Below the pieces are notes generated by a model that was not told where the DNA came from, did no database searches, and saw only the letters and a list, made by a program, of their open reading frames with translations. A stretch of 64,000 nt of DNA, taken from Chloromonas sp. AAM2. Its lineage: Eukaryota; Chlorophyta; Chlorophyceae; Chlamydomonadales; Chlamydomonadaceae. The translations under genes were made by a program, and so were the position numbers. Of this stretch, positions 50,901-63,226 are shown one piece after another (position 1 is the first letter of the stretch; every line of letters starts with the position of its first letter). The DNA is taken from NCBI GenBank assembly GCA_004335635.1, contig QAXH01006075.1, forward strand, positions 62,347 through 126,346, in the 5' to 3' direction.

Positions 50901-53900
50901 AAACGTCTTCTGGCAGCTTTTCACCTGTGCCATGCTCTGCCTCGCCCACCCCTACTGTGCCTTCCTCATGGCCATCAGGCAGGCCTGGCTTGTCTTCACA
51001 TATGCCCTGTGGCGGTTCACTGGCCCCAGCAGCACCCAGCAGCATATGTTCAATTGCGTCTTGCGCCTGGCTGGCAGGCTCTACACTTTGGTCCTCTGGT
51101 GCCGTGCCTTGCACTGGAGCATTATCCACTGGCTTGGCGGCGACCTTCTGCTTAGCGGCAATCTTACCCGCCTGCTTAGCGTTGTTCTTAGCCGCGCCCT
51201 TCAATTTCTTGCCCCGCTTCTGTCGTGGCTTTGGCTGCACTGGGCCATCCTGCGTGGGCTCAACAGCGGCCTCACCCATCCCAGCATCAACCTCGCTCTG
51301 TGCAACTTCATGGCCCAACACGCCTGCTGCTGCAGGCGCGTTGTGTGGGATGCTTGGCTGCACTGCTAATGGTTCTGGCGCCGCCAATGATCCTGTCTGC
51401 TGCGCTTCAATGGCCGTCACGACAGGCTGGGCAGCTGCTGCTTCCGCTAGTTTTGCACCGATAACTGTGGGCTCGGAGTGAACACCCACAGCTTGTGCTT
51501 CTGTGCTAGTAGAAGCAGCTACAGTTGCATCAATAGCCGAGTCACTCTCACCAGCTAATGGCTGAGGCATGGTGGTGTCTGCGTCTGCCGTCGGCTCGAG
51601 CTCCATGGACTTAGGCTGGGCAGCAGCGGTGTCTGCCTGCACTGCTTCTTCCAGGGCAGCTGAGGAGCCCACTTCAGCCGCAGCGTCAATGGCCATCGCT
51701 TCAACAGGTTCAGGGGCTGCTGCTGCCATCTCTTCAGCAACTGAAGGTGCAGGAGAAAGCGCTGTCTGCCATTCAGCGACCGCAGCTGCACCCATAGCCT
51801 GTGGCGTCCCCGCTTCCACCTTAACTGCAGGCTCCACCGGAGAAGGGCAGGCCTGCACCATGTACACGCCCCTACGCGGAGGCTGCTGTGGACTCTGCAT
51901 CACAGCATCAGCTTTTTGTGGACCCTGCATGGCAGCATCGGCTGAAGGGGTGGGCTCCCTTGCCACGACCGTCTCCGCCGGCTGTGTATGCCCACGAGCT
52001 ATCCGGATCCGCTTTGGCCTGCCCTCTCCCAAGTCTGAAGGTGCTTCAACCACCTGGCCTAAATCAGGCACGACAGGCTTGGTCTCAGCTGGTTCCTCCT
52101 TAAGTGCGTCTAGCGAAACTGGGCTGTCACGAGCCGCGCCTGATCGGCGGCCGGGCCTGGTTGCTGCTGCCTGAGACACAGGAACGAATGTGGATGACGG
52201 CGGTTGCGGGGAGGCACGACGCTGGGCGTAGGCCGCAACCGCAGCCGGCTGACTGGTCCTGTTAGCAGGCCGTGTGGGGCGCATGCCCAGCAGCTCACGA
52301 GCACCTATGCGGTTCACGTTGCGCTGCCTGCGCCCGCCTTCATGCGCAGGCTCATACGCGTCGCCATCCACGCTGGCAGGCTCGTGGGATTCAACATCCA
52401 CGCTGGTCTCCCGCGGTGCAGGGTTGTGCCGAACGCCTCTGATGCTGCTGGGGCGGAAAGAGCTGCCTATGCCCGGGTTCACCGGCGCGAGGGTCTCAAT
52501 CGGTGGCTCCTCTGCTCCTGGCGGTAGCTTGTGCATGTGGTGGTGCTTGAGCACGTGCAGAACGTCGTGGGCGAAGAAGTTGGCTGGGTCTGGGCACACC
52601 GCCCGCACCTGCCAGAAGCCCTGGCGCTTGATGTTCAGCCACCTGAAAGACACACACTAGGCAATCAGTGACTGTCATGCCCTAGGCAAACAGCCACTGT
52701 GGCCTGTGCCTTTTGGTCCTTGAATTGGAACAACAACAGACTTCTACGCCTGGCACACTCCAGATGTGCACTGTGCACAAAGGTAACGTCAGCTGAGCCT
52801 TACCGGCTGATCTTGCTGCGGATAGGTAAGGTTAAGCAAACAGTGTGCTCCTACAAACCTCTGCCAAAAACAGGAAGCGTCTGCGCCCCTCACCTATGCA
52901 CTGCCCAGCCCCCCACTGTCTTGTTTGCCAGTGTGTTGATGATCTCCCCCACAGCGCCCTGGCTGCGGCAGCCCCCTGTCGCCACGTGCTGCAGGACCAC
53001 ATCACGCGTGATCCAACCCTGAGTGCCCATCACCTGCAAGCGGCCAAACCAATCAACCACACGCAATCAACAAAGACAAACTTGAGCACAGTCCGTGTGC
53101 ATCAGACATGCTATGCAACACTCCGTTTACATCATCCTTTCGTATCAGACTTTTCGTGACTTAATTCCCGCGTCAGCCTTGGGGCCCCCTTCCCATTGAG
53201 CCTAACATGTCCGAACAATGGTACGACTAGCTATGAAGCATGTAATATTACCACTAGCAACCTGCGGTCCTGCAATGAAATCATAGTTGGGTCTACCTGC
53301 AGAGCCCTGAGCACCAGGTTGGTGACGTTGACCACTCGGTCAAAGGAGCCGGACTTGCCGCTCAGGAGGTGCAAATCCGCCATCCTCAGCGGTACAAAAG
53401 TGTCATCAGGCGGCAGGACCTTCGGGGGCTGAGGCTCGAGTGCGCCTGACAGCGGGCACACCAGCCCGACCTGGCCGCTGCCGGACGACGTGCCTTGCAG
53501 CTCCGACGAAGGTGGGTCGGCGTGGGACGGGGCAAGTGGGACGCGGCGGCCGCGGCTCGCCTTGCGAGACGTTCGTCCGCCACGCCCCGCATAACCAGCA
53601 CCAGGCGAAGTGGTGGGCGAGGACGGCATGGAGTGAAGATAGTCGGTTTCTTGGCCCGTTACTGCAGCAATGGCTGCTGTTGCTGCCGCCGCGCTGGTCC
53701 GCACACGCTTCACACCGGGCAGCTTAGCCGCAGCTGGAGCGGCCATGACACCGTCTGCGCGGTGGTGGCAGCCTGCCTTATGGGCTGGGGGCGGCAGGGA
53801 GAGTATTTCCGGGCTTGTGAGGGTGGGCGAGGCTACCCAGGGAGGTGGAGGCGGCTGGTACTTGGCGGCGAGCTTGAGCATGCGTTGCAGCAGCTCACCG

Positions 53901-56273
53901 AAGGTGGCAGCTGGAGCTGTGGAGCCGGCCGCACTGTTCTCGTCTTCAACTGTGGAGTAGTACTGGATGACTTCCATAAGCTCCTGCAATGGAATATGTA
54001 AACCATGCAGGCAATCGTCAGCCACAGAAGCACCAGTTATACCACCACTATCAGGCGTATGGCAGTGCGTTTAGGGTGTGAAAGGCATATTCTAGAGTGT
54101 ACAGCAACGATAGGCGGACATACACCATAATAGCTTGGAAAAGCGCTTGCAACTGTGTGTGTGGCAGAGCAGTGCATTGTGCAGAAGGCGAACATGCACA
54201 TACCTCGAGAGTGTGGCAAGGCACTCCCGATTGAAAGGCACACACACAGAGACAGAGGAACGCACGCACGCACACACGCACGCACACCCACCCACACCCA
54301 CACACCCACACACACAGAGACAGACAGACAGACAGACAGAGACAGACAGAAACACACTCACACCATGCAAACATTGGTTGCCACACCCGTGTCGCTCTGC
54401 CCCACTTGCCTCATCCACTCCTTTGAGGTCCTCCATGATGTCCGTGAGGACTGCGCTGTGCACGCCCCGCACTGCCTCCTGGTACTCCTCGCGGCTGATG
54501 TTGTATGGGGCACGGCCAAACTCATAGCCCCACTTGCCGTACCTGCACAAGGCATGCCGGACACACATGCACATGAGAGGATTTCAAGGACTGGTTTAGC
54601 CGAGCTACAATCAACAGCTCGTGCTGTAGTCAAGGTGTTGATAGCTTCCAAGATCTCACGTTCTAGCAAACCCTAGAAGGTGTGCAACAAGCGAATGGGC
54701 GCTAGCATTGGACATGGATGCTGCTGGCATGGAGGCATTCGTAGCTTTCAAAGTATCAGCTCAAGCAAACCAAAGAAACTGTGCAACAAGCTATCCATTA
54801 AAGAGTACTCGGACATCGGGTTGGACAGTGATAGGGTAACAACCAGGCGCTGGTCATAGGAAACGCAAACCTGAAGATGTTGGCTTAATCCAAGATACGC
54901 CTTATGCAGTGGTCCACTGTATGAATTGAACTCCCTGCCTGATCAGGCTTGCACGCTTAGAAATCCTTGCCCACTAGCCTTTTCCTACTTAGTAACAGGC
55001 TTTGACGTGCAGAGAATGTGTGCAAAATAAGCCAACAGCCCAAAACTCCCTCTCACCACGTCTTCTCTCTCGCCGCTGCGTGTGTAATCCTGAGCAGCAT
55101 CCCGCTCTTGTTGGACACGTCCTCCACCGACACCTCTTGGGCGCAGAGCAGGGCACACAGCTGGTCCCACACCGTGACCAGCTGGCGCCCGTTCAGCGGC
55201 CCACAGGCGCCGTCACGACCATTAACACGCAGCTGCAGGCCATTAACAGGGCAGCATGACATGTGGGTTTAAGCTGCTAGACAAGCAAGAGGCGAACAGT
55301 CTACAAGGTTGAACATGCAGTTTAGAGCATGCATGGACTGTGTGGCTTCCTTTCAACACACTGCAAGTGCCAACATGCGCGCTCTTCACCAAAGCAAGTA
55401 CCAAAACGGTGGCACGGAGTTGCAAGACTACCCTGACCATTTGTCACCCACCAGGTGACCATAGCCATTGCCATGCAGAACTCCATGCAAGCAGTGGTTT
55501 GCAGAGTCGAACATAGATGCTGGCGCGTTGTAAGGCGCTTCTTCATCTCCTTTCTCCACCAGAATCTGGCCGAGGTTGACCTGGCTAGACGAGGCATACA
55601 GCGCTTCCACCTGACAGCATGCATGGCAAGAGCATCTTGAACGGTCAACATGAGTTCTGGGACGCATGCATGAGGCATGCTTTGACCAGCGCATGCTAGA
55701 AATGCAGCAAGACATGAACGCATGCAACAGCTTGTACATTTAAGCGCTGGCGGGCCCTGTCCTTTTAAGGCATGAAGATGCCGGGTTGCATGTAGACTGT
55801 GCCTTGCGCACCATGGACGGCAGTTGCCTGTGGTCCCTCAACACTGCCTGCCCTGGCACGATGAAATGGTACTTGCGGTTGCATACTGGATGGTGCTGCC
55901 AGCCTGCAAAGCGCATGGAGCATCAGAGCGGTCAAGATGGCAAATCTTTGCATGGAACAAATCTGAGCATATTGTCCCCTTCGCCGCATCCCTCACCCAT
56001 GTTGCGGCATTGGTCGCAGATGGGGCTAGCATCTTCTGTGACTCGCTCCTCGTATACGTGCAGCAAAGTCTGCTGCTCGCCCTCATCGCTCGCATGGGTC
56101 AGGCTAATAATGTAGGCGTGAACCTTCCGGACGCCTGGCAGCAGCACCTTCACTCCATGCGTCTTTAAGAAGTGTAGGACGTTGTTTCTGAAGGCCCCAC
56201 TGTAAGGGCTGGGGGGCGGAGTGAGCCAGGGAGTGCAGACATGCTCGTTGGACAGAATTTTCTGTACCTCCAT
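44957..56273 (-). CDS. MS1/MMD1(DUET)-type PHD-finger protein with giant low-complexity insertion (14 exons, 2653 residues)
   Basis: Land-plant members of this family (MS1, PTC1, MMD1) are nuclear regulators of male meiosis and tapetum; the algal role is unknown. Conserved blocks in order: [65 protein letters not shown] then [56 protein letters not shown]; and a complete C4HC3 PHD (C2579, C2582, C2595, C2598, H2603, C2606, C2621, C2624) ending near the C-terminus, as in plants. Residues about 605-2300, nearly all from one 5205-nt exon, are Gln/Glu/Ala/Pro-rich. Exons, 5' to 3': 56273-55997, 55903-55812, 55610-55452, 55232-55057, 54542-54362, 53983-53297, 53033-52894, 52642-47438, 47237-47108, 46878-46786, 46586-46441, 46149-45708, 45463-45369, 45095-44957; total 7962 nt, in frame. 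Plant relatives have about 650-700 residues. Confidence 0.85.
49079..49155 (-). repeat. Gly-Arg dipeptide array (RGRGRG) in the PHD protein
   Basis: Repeating CTCTGCC/CCCCTGC units on the + strand encode alternating Arg and Gly, followed by [11 protein letters not shown]. Such RG tracts often bind nucleic acid or are methylated on arginine; that role is inferred here. Confidence 0.8.
49640..49800 (-). repeat. EQQAG pentapeptide array (15-base tandem repeat)
   Basis: Ten or so 15-base units (CTGCTCCCCGGCCTG on the + strand) encode EQQAG with EQQAE variants. The near-identity of the units suggests recent slippage, so length may vary between strains. Confidence 0.9.
54241..54357. repeat. Compound (CA)n/(GACA)n microsatellite in PHD gene intron
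   Basis: Mixed CA, CGCA and GACA repeats, ending just beside the donor of the exon 54542-54362. Confidence 0.85.
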
Positions 56274-56930
56274 ACTGAGTAGGCTCGCAGGCCGCAGCTC
56301 ATATCGGGCTTTGAAGATTGGGATCCATACTCTTAGCGCAGCGTGTTTGCGGTGTGCATAAGCGCGGGGAGGCCATGGGAAGACTTTCTGGTCACGTTTC
56401 TTTGCGCTAACATCAATTGTTCATGCACTCGCTCAGCGCCTGCAGAAATAAGATTTGAACTGTTGATAACCACGCTGTCGATGGGCCAGCACATGGCCAT
56501 GGACAAAACAGGGTTTGACAACAATAATCTGGCATGCCTCTTACAGAGCGCCCTTGCTAAGCGCGGCGCATGCCAGCGTAATGTTTGTTAAAGGCATGAT
56601 CCCCGCGCCAGCCAGGATCATGACCGCCACAGTCAGTCAGTTCACTGGGCATGAGCCCTTGCAATATGTAATAGCAGGGGCTCAGCTGTCACATGTAGAA
56701 CTACTTTCTTGCACGCTGCATGAAGTACAGGCGCGCAGGCGTGCTGGTGGAGGCATGCTGGCACTTGCCCCAGAGTGTCAATGCGTGCAGACCAGGAAGT
56801 GCAAGAACATGTGTGCTGTTGGACGTGCACGGCACACATGCATAACACCTCACAAAAAAAAGTGGTGCGCAAACCACTCCTTCTGACTACGTGCAAACCT
56901 TATGTGAGATTTGATAACACGGGCTAAAAA

Positions 56931-56952
56931 AAGAAGTTTGCCAGTTCTGGGA
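56931..56952. repeat. Dispersed short motif, copy 5
   Basis: AAGTTTGCCAGTTCTGGGAC preceded by an A-run. The same core occurs at 43222-43240, and inverted at 17362-17390, 32606-32629 and 44689-44715. On the opposite strand the core is followed by a T-run in most copies. Confidence 0.75.
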
Positions 56953-57097
56953 CAGTTTCTGTGTATAGGTCTGTAATACCGCCAGGAACCATTGTGTGTC
57001 AGCAAAACATGTGTGTGTGTGTGTGTGTGTGTGTTACAATCGCACATGGGGTGAACAGCGGGGTGAACATCGCGTCTCTTGGGACAGCAAATCAAGA

Positions 57098-57343
57098 CTA
57101 GACAGGAACTACAGTGTCAAACGACAAAATGGGTGTGTGACCCATTCTGACCGGTACCTCAAAAGTCGGTAATGTAAGTCGCCACCAGTTTGTTTGTTCC
57201 AGTTGCTTCACTCTCTTGAGCAAAGTCGTATGTTGCGCACGGAGACGTCCCACAGCCTGTTTCCGACTCTCCTTTCTTGGTCGCTCTGCCAATGGCGGTG
57301 CATCGAGGGGTGGCGTCAGCTTTTGTCCTGTCATCTTGAGCAT
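57098..57343 (-). CDS. Doubtful small ORF, 81 residues
   Basis: Starts ATGCTCAAGATGACA on the minus strand. A Lys/Arg/Gln-rich middle (RKESRKQAVGRLRAQHTTLL) could form a short coiled coil. No family was recognised. A dispersed motif copy lies about 150 bases after its stop, so it may belong to a degenerate mobile element instead of a host gene. Confidence 0.25.
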   Translation of the reverse strand: MLKMTGQKLTPPLDAPPLAERPRKESRKQAVGRLRAQHTTLLKRVKQLEQTNWWRLTLPTFEVPVRMGHTPILSFDTVVPV

Positions 57344-59544
57344 TAGCTGTATTCATCTACTGGACAGTCTGAAAACAGTGGTTGTGTGTTCACAAGTTCT
57401 TTTTTGATGCCAGGTGAAACCAGCTAAAAATCTCCGTCATCTCCGATTCGTGCGCAGAGCGTTGCAGCCTTGCGTTGCAGCCTTAAGAGCGTCGCGGCTT
57501 GCGCAGCAGGGCTTCGCGGGTATCCCGCAGCAAGCGCAGCACGATCAGATGCAGAAGGCGATCATCATTTGAACACATTTTGTGTGTGGTCATCACTCTT
57601 CGTTGATGAAAGCTGCAGCGCACAGAATTTGTGCAGAATTAGGGGTATTTTCATGATTCAGGAACAGCCATGTTTGGAGCCGATTTTCTCACGGATGGCG
57701 GGGAAACTCAGCATGACCTCAAACATACACAGTCTTGTTACAAGGATCAAGAAGCATCAAATTTCGTGCGATTTGGCCGCCTTACTGAAAAGCTGTGCCC
57801 AGGCGAAGTGGTACGGATAGGTACTGCAAAAAGGGTGGCTCTAAGGCCCCGCCTTAACGTGCGCATTCTCGGCCGTTTCTCAGGCCCAAATTCGACCGTT
57901 TTGATGTACAAAAACTGTTTTGAAATAACGGGGCCCTTTTCCCCCAATAATTGCCGGTCATCAGGCTTACTTCTTGACACAGTACTTGTTCCAAATGCTG
58001 TGAGGATTGCACCTGCCAAGTCTCGGCAGCATCGGCGATGTTTAGGGGCTTCCAGCCAGGTAGTTGGTCGGTCGGTTGGTACGGTTGGGGTAGAAATCTA
58101 GGTACAGAAACGCTGCAACCCCAAAGTATGTACCAGTCATTTTGCAACATACTGTCGGTTGCAGGCCTACCTGCACCGAAGCCCTGAGACACTTGACACA
58201 GCCACGGACGGCATGTCAATCTGGGAAAATATGAACAAATGAGAGTGTGCGCGCTCGAGCGTCGTAAACATGTGCCTGGTAGGCTCATGTTAGGCGCTCA
58301 CGGGGTAAGCCGGCCACACGAAGGAGTGTCACTCTAGATTGATAAACTCTTAGTGCACTCAGCTTTCTACGAGCGGTGCGGCCAGTGTGCTGACTCACTT
58401 TGAAACTGGTCCATGGCATTACAAGAAATTGGTATCCCTGCCTTGGCAATTGTGCCTGCCAGGTTTTCAGCACCTGCACCTTAGCCGTGTCCGCAGATCA
58501 GGTGCTACCTCCTTGAGTGTGTGCCACTTTAAGGACAACGTATCCTTTCCACGCCAGGTATCGCCTCCCGCACGCAGGACAGTTTCCTTCAATGTATTGG
58601 CTCCCGTTAGAAATCCCCAACACCACGCACTGGTGTTGCACTCATTGGGCTTTATGGCTATGACACGGATAATTATATACCCGTGTCACGCCCGTCTCAA
58701 CAGCTTTTATTACCTGCTGGATTGCCTCGCACGTCATCAGCTCAAGCACAACAACTTGGTCAAGTGTTATCTTGAGCTGATCCACCTCCAGGAGAAGGAC
58801 TGGTCGGTACCCGCGTTAAGGGCCCACCTTCTTATCATTTGTTTTATTAACTTTTGTCCAACAAGATAGCATGCGGGGCAGGGGATTGCAATCCCGCATC
58901 CTAATCTTGTCCATCGGCCGGTACCATGCGTAAGCACATGCAATGTCAACATTACCAGTTCATTCTATGCTCGGTCCTTGTCAACGCTTACCAAGAACAA
59001 AGGCCAAATGCAATGGCGCCATAGGACAGTGCTTGGTTCAATCCTCTATGTACCAGGATTGCGTAAATCCCAGGCGATGGGCTGCATGTGAACAAGTCCG
59101 CATGCATGTGTAGTGGCACGCGGTTTGCTCATGACAACCCTTCAGCCCTTGGCTGCGCCACAACTGCATGCGAGCCTCTTTTAACTGCCGCAACCCAACA
59201 TGTGTTGCAATCATCCTGCTAACGCTCCATGGCGGGCACTTATCATGGCCCTGCAACATGAGTCAGTGCAAAGCTTGAAGTAAACGCTGTTGCACTAAAG
59301 CGGAGGACATAGATGGACAGCCGGGAGCGGCTGGCATGCATCGCAAAGGAGGAAGAGATGCGTGGTTGCAAAGATGCGTGACTGCTCTGCCTGTCTTGGA
59401 TTGATCACGCCACGGTGTCAAGAAGACATGACGCTGTCAGTGTTTCTTTTGGCCCATAATGTAATGTACCATGCGTCAACGCACCATGCATATGCAAGGC
59501 AACTTGGCGGTGCAAGCCGACCCCACACCTTGACCCTGCACCAC

Positions 59545-62500
59545 TTAGATGGTGTAACAGAGCTTGGTGTCGATTGTGGCAAGCGCGAGGGAAAATGCGA
59601 GCTCAATATTGAACGGGTAAGTGAAGTCTAGCGCATACACGTCGTTCTCCTGCTTGCCAAACTGCAGTACGAGGTCGCCGCTCGTGCGATCCGTGTTGTG
59701 GTCCCAGGCCACCAGCTGGAAATTCTTGACGCTCGCCTCCTTGACCCGCCCCTTGAAGTCCAAGGTGTAGGCTGCAAGGGCGCAGTGAGGAGGCAACAAT
59801 CATTATCAGTCCAGTCAGTCAAACCGCATGACATGCTTACGAGAGGCTGTCGCAACACTGACGGAGATTAGGGTTGAGTAGGGTAGAGTGGCCTGCTGCA
59901 TCGAAAGCCCTGCGCGTCAACTTCGTCATCAGTGCATATGCCCTCCTTCACGCGCCTGGCCATCACCAACGCCTGCCTGCCGCTTACCTTTGAGATTTGC
60001 ATCATACTCTGGCAGCTTGGTACTCATGATGGACACCTTCTTTTCCAGGTAAGGTGGCAGCTCACGTTTCCTTGCCAGTTCCAACATATGGCTCAAGCTC
60101 TCGCTGCCAGCCCCTTCCTGGGACTGAAGGTCGTGTGAAGGCTCGGAAACCGCAACATACCTGCACAGAAGCATGGGCAACGAATGACCTTCTAAGAACG
60201 TTCACAGCAGGCTATCAACACGACTGCATAGGTCACTGCATAGGTCACTGTGCTAGGCTTGAATATCTAATTCCCAGAAGTTTTGCGTAGGTATGGCCAT
60301 ACGCAAATTCAACGTACTGACACGATTGTTCGGGTCACAGTTGACTGGCCTGGGTACGTCTGCTCAGGCTGTTAATGCAACTCCTATCAAATCAGCCTTG
60401 GTTCCCATAACCACACTCACATGGATCGTGGCCCGCCCTTCATGTTGAGCGCTGTCTGTTTGAAGTTGATGACCAGGTCCTCTCGGCTGTAGCCCTTTTT
60501 GGCGTCGCCCTCCACCGGGCTGTCCCGGCCACTGCTGCTGGTGGGCCCGTCACCGGGCTGGCGGCCCCACAAGGTGTACTCAGTGCCCACAAAGTTGGAC
60601 TTGAGCTTGGCCATGCAGTTGCCTGTGTCGCGCTTGAGGTCATCCAAGTCAAGAGAAATCACGTAGCTTGAGGTCTGCAGCCAGGCGTGACATGCTGGCA
60701 ACGATTGTGAAATACGCCAGACTGCAGAATCAGAGCAATTACAGTGGTCTTGTAGCACGCCAGATTCCATGTCAGCTGTTGAAGCAGACAGGGTAGGGTA
60801 CCTAGGGCTGAGCAGCATGTGTGGAGGAACAACTGGCTGTGTTTACGCAACACCGGATCTTGTACTGTGTACACGATGCTCGAGAGTGGCTAACGTGCTT
60901 CTAACTGCTGCGTGGCAGCTGCCTTACATTGCATACAAGGCTTAGTGTGTGAGTTTTTTTGCATTTGTTGTTACACGGCGTATGAGATCGGGTATCTCTC
61001 GCTCAACACCAAGGGCCACACACTGGAAGGCATTCATTGAAACCTTCGCACAGTCAGGGTCGCCCACCTTGCTCTTCTTGCGCCGCCGTGCCGCCAGAAG
61101 GAAGACATCGGTTGTGTCCAGGAACATTTGGAAGCAGCAGTGCGTGCTGAAAAAGTTCTGCACAGGACAAGAAAACATAGGAAGATGAGACCACAGCATT
61201 ACAACAAATCAGCCATCGGCCCTGCCTGCCGCGCCCAACCCTAGTGCATGCCAATGGGTGCAGCCGTGGGCAGATCAGGCCGTAACAGCCAAGCAATGCA
61301 AACAGGCCATGCATACCGGACGTTCGACAAGATGCTGTGAGGGCATATGCTACCTAGCTGACAATTCTGCCTGACCAATTGCGTTATGATGCATAAGATA
61401 CCGGGTAATTCAACAGAGCAGCGTGCAGGGCACACGCTACCTCTGACTTACAGGTCAGTGCTTCTCTCATCTCTCTCACCTTGACCCGCTTGACATAGCA
61501 CCGCACAAGGCGGCCGGGCACAGCGGGAATGCGAACAGCCTCCTCACGCCTCCCAGAAGCTATGAGTTGCTTGAGTTGCGATTCCCATGCTGTGTAGTTG
61601 CTTGTACGTTGCGAGCTGCACACACCAGCGACACAGCACCATTACTCCACTACTGCAGTGCACCCTGGCGTTCTGTCTGCGCAGCATGCTTCACTGCCTC
61701 ATGTTGATGCTCAGGACTCCTAGCACAGGCATCTACCCAATGGCACGACACTGTGGCACACCGTCTTTAGTTGCTGTTGCACACCTTGGGACTAGGGTGC
61801 GGGGCCTTGCTACCACCGGCAACTCGTCTGGGTCATTGAACGCCAGCACCTCTGTGGTTTGGTCCTCTTCCTGGGCAGTCAACCCCAGTGAGCTAGGAGT
61901 ACGTCTGCATTCATTCAAATGCAACAGCAGACAGTCCAACAAGGAACACAAAGAAAACAGATGTGAGGCTCAAGACAGCAGCCTCATCTGGGATGCCTGA
62001 CAGACGGTGACTGCTGACAGACACTGACACTACGTTGTGCTGGTTGAGCATGGGTTTATCCAAACCCCTGTCAGTACTCACCCTGAGACATGTGTGGCAC
62101 CAGCATTGCGGCGGGCAACCAAACCCATGCCTGTGGGATGCTGTCTGTCGGGAGTTGCATCTCGGCTGGTGTCACTGGGCAAGAAGGACCTGGGTGAATT
62201 GGCTCCTTGGAGAGTCCCTTGCTTGCTGGGATCAGCAAAGAAGCCATTCATCTTGACCATGCTGCTCGGGGATCTTGCGGCGGTGGGGCTGGACGTCTCT
62301 GTCCCTTCAAACAGCCCATTGCCGAACACCTTTTCATACTTGCTGCCTGTGCGTAGATCCAACTCCGCGTCCTTGAGCTGCTGGGCCTCGGAGTTGAAAG
62401 CATCCGTCATAGGCAGGCGGCGAGCTGAGGCAAAGAGCAGCAGAGGAGCAGTAGCTTCAAAAAGGGCCGTACAACTGGCAGTAGCTCGGAATGCCAAAGC

Positions 62501-62994
62501 AGCTCAGGTTGAGTGCTGCACACCAGCTCAAAACCGCAGGCTCGTGCCTTGCTTGGATTCTACCAGGCTGCGCGCAGAGGTAGACCCAACCAAACCTTCC
62601 CCTCCATATGCAACACAAACGAAGTGTCCCACCTGAGCTGGGTTTGAATGCCGGTATGAAGCTATCCGTGCCTGCGACTGCCTTTCCAGTTGGGCTCATG
62701 TACAGCCCCTGGTTGGTCATGCCATCTAGTTCCTGCGGTGGCAGGAAATTCGAGTTGATACGGCAGGAGACATTGGCAGGAGACATTGAGGAATTCAAGC
62801 AGCTGACCGCCCAACAAGCTGTGAATCGGGAGAAGATTAGGCTTAAAAGTGGCAGCGATGGCGCGGGTGTTAAGGAGGAACCGGGTTGCAACCCGCCCTG
62901 TGCCGGCATCAGGCGAGCATGCATTCCAACTTACCCCAGGCGTGTGCGCCTTGGAATGCTTAGGAGAGTGCTGCAGTGCCATTAGAGCAACCAT
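59545..62994 (-). CDS. TULP: Tubby-like protein (9 exons, 500 residues)
   Basis: The C-terminal tubby domain (about residues 235-500) binds phosphoinositides. It is recognised by VPGRLVRCYVKRVK, then FLLAARRRKKSKTSSYVISL (residues 272-291), LKSNFVGTEYTLWGRQPGDG, GPRSM, LDFKGRVKEASVKNFQLVAW, LVLQFGKQENDVYALDFTYP and IDTKLCYTI at the end. The basic patch 277-283 matches the lipid-contacting segment of animal TUB/TULP proteins. No F-box, the usual N-terminal partner in land plants, is present; residues 1-230 are Ser/Pro/Asp-rich. Exons, 5' to 3': 62994-62935, 62732-62633, 62424-62082, 61904-61785, 61615-61480, 61157-61068, 60674-60421, 60160-59988, 59771-59545; total 1503 nt, in frame. The start exon (MVALMALQHSPK) was chosen for its ATG, phase and GTAAGT donor; an ATG at 62924 is an alternative. 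Confidence 0.88.
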
Positions 62995-63226
62995 GTGGAT
63001 GAGCGCTTGTGGATGTTGCGATATGCTACAGGCCGAAAGATGCTACCTGCGGTGGCAAACTGTGGACTGGCAACGGTGCAGTGCATTCCGCGGTCTACCA
63101 TGGATTTCTACAGTGTACTGGGCATGTGGGACTGCAGCAGGAGCCGCGTCCAGAGAAAGCGCGGCATGAAACAAAACGTACTTACGGATACGAGAGGTAC
63201 GGCAGGTGGTTGGCTTTTCTTGGCGG

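Larger units (their letters stand above)
47438..52642 (-). other. 5.2-kb low-complexity exon of the PHD gene
   Basis: One open exon of 1735 codons. The first 30 or so codons ([18 protein letters not shown]) and the last 20 ([14 protein letters not shown]) look like normal family sequence. Between them are Gln/Glu/Ala/Pro-rich stretches, a pentapeptide EQQAG array, a Gly-Arg array and Lys/Arg/Pro segments ([15 protein letters not shown]) that could be nuclear signals. The plus-strand ORFs in this stretch are shadows of it. Confidence 0.85.
56274..59544. other. Intergenic region between PHD and tubby genes
   Basis: The longest gene-poor stretch (3.3 kb). It holds a dispersed motif copy (56931-56952), a (GT)n tract (57009-57034), a duplicated 12-base unit near 57462, and several ORFs of 60 to 160 codons (for example 57670-58101 + and 58387-58869 +) with no recognisable family or splice support. 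Part of it may be transposon-derived. Confidence 0.5.

Noticed and set aside
57670..58101. Plus-strand ORF of 143 codons in the intergenic region
   Set aside because: No recognisable family and no supporting splice sites; both strands are open over the same stretch, which suggests chance.
58387..58869. Plus-strand ORF of 160 codons
   Set aside because: His/Leu/Cys-rich composition without domain pattern; no neighbouring exon found.
62608..62985. Plus-strand ORF of 125 codons across tubby intron 1
   Set aside because: It looks partly protein-like (FKQLTAQQAVNREKIRLK) but overlaps tubby exons whose frame and phases are well supported; it is kept only as a chance antisense frame.
59545..62994. 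F-box in the tubby protein
   Set aside because: No LPPELL-type F-box pattern was found in residues 1-230 or in the nearby upstream sequence.
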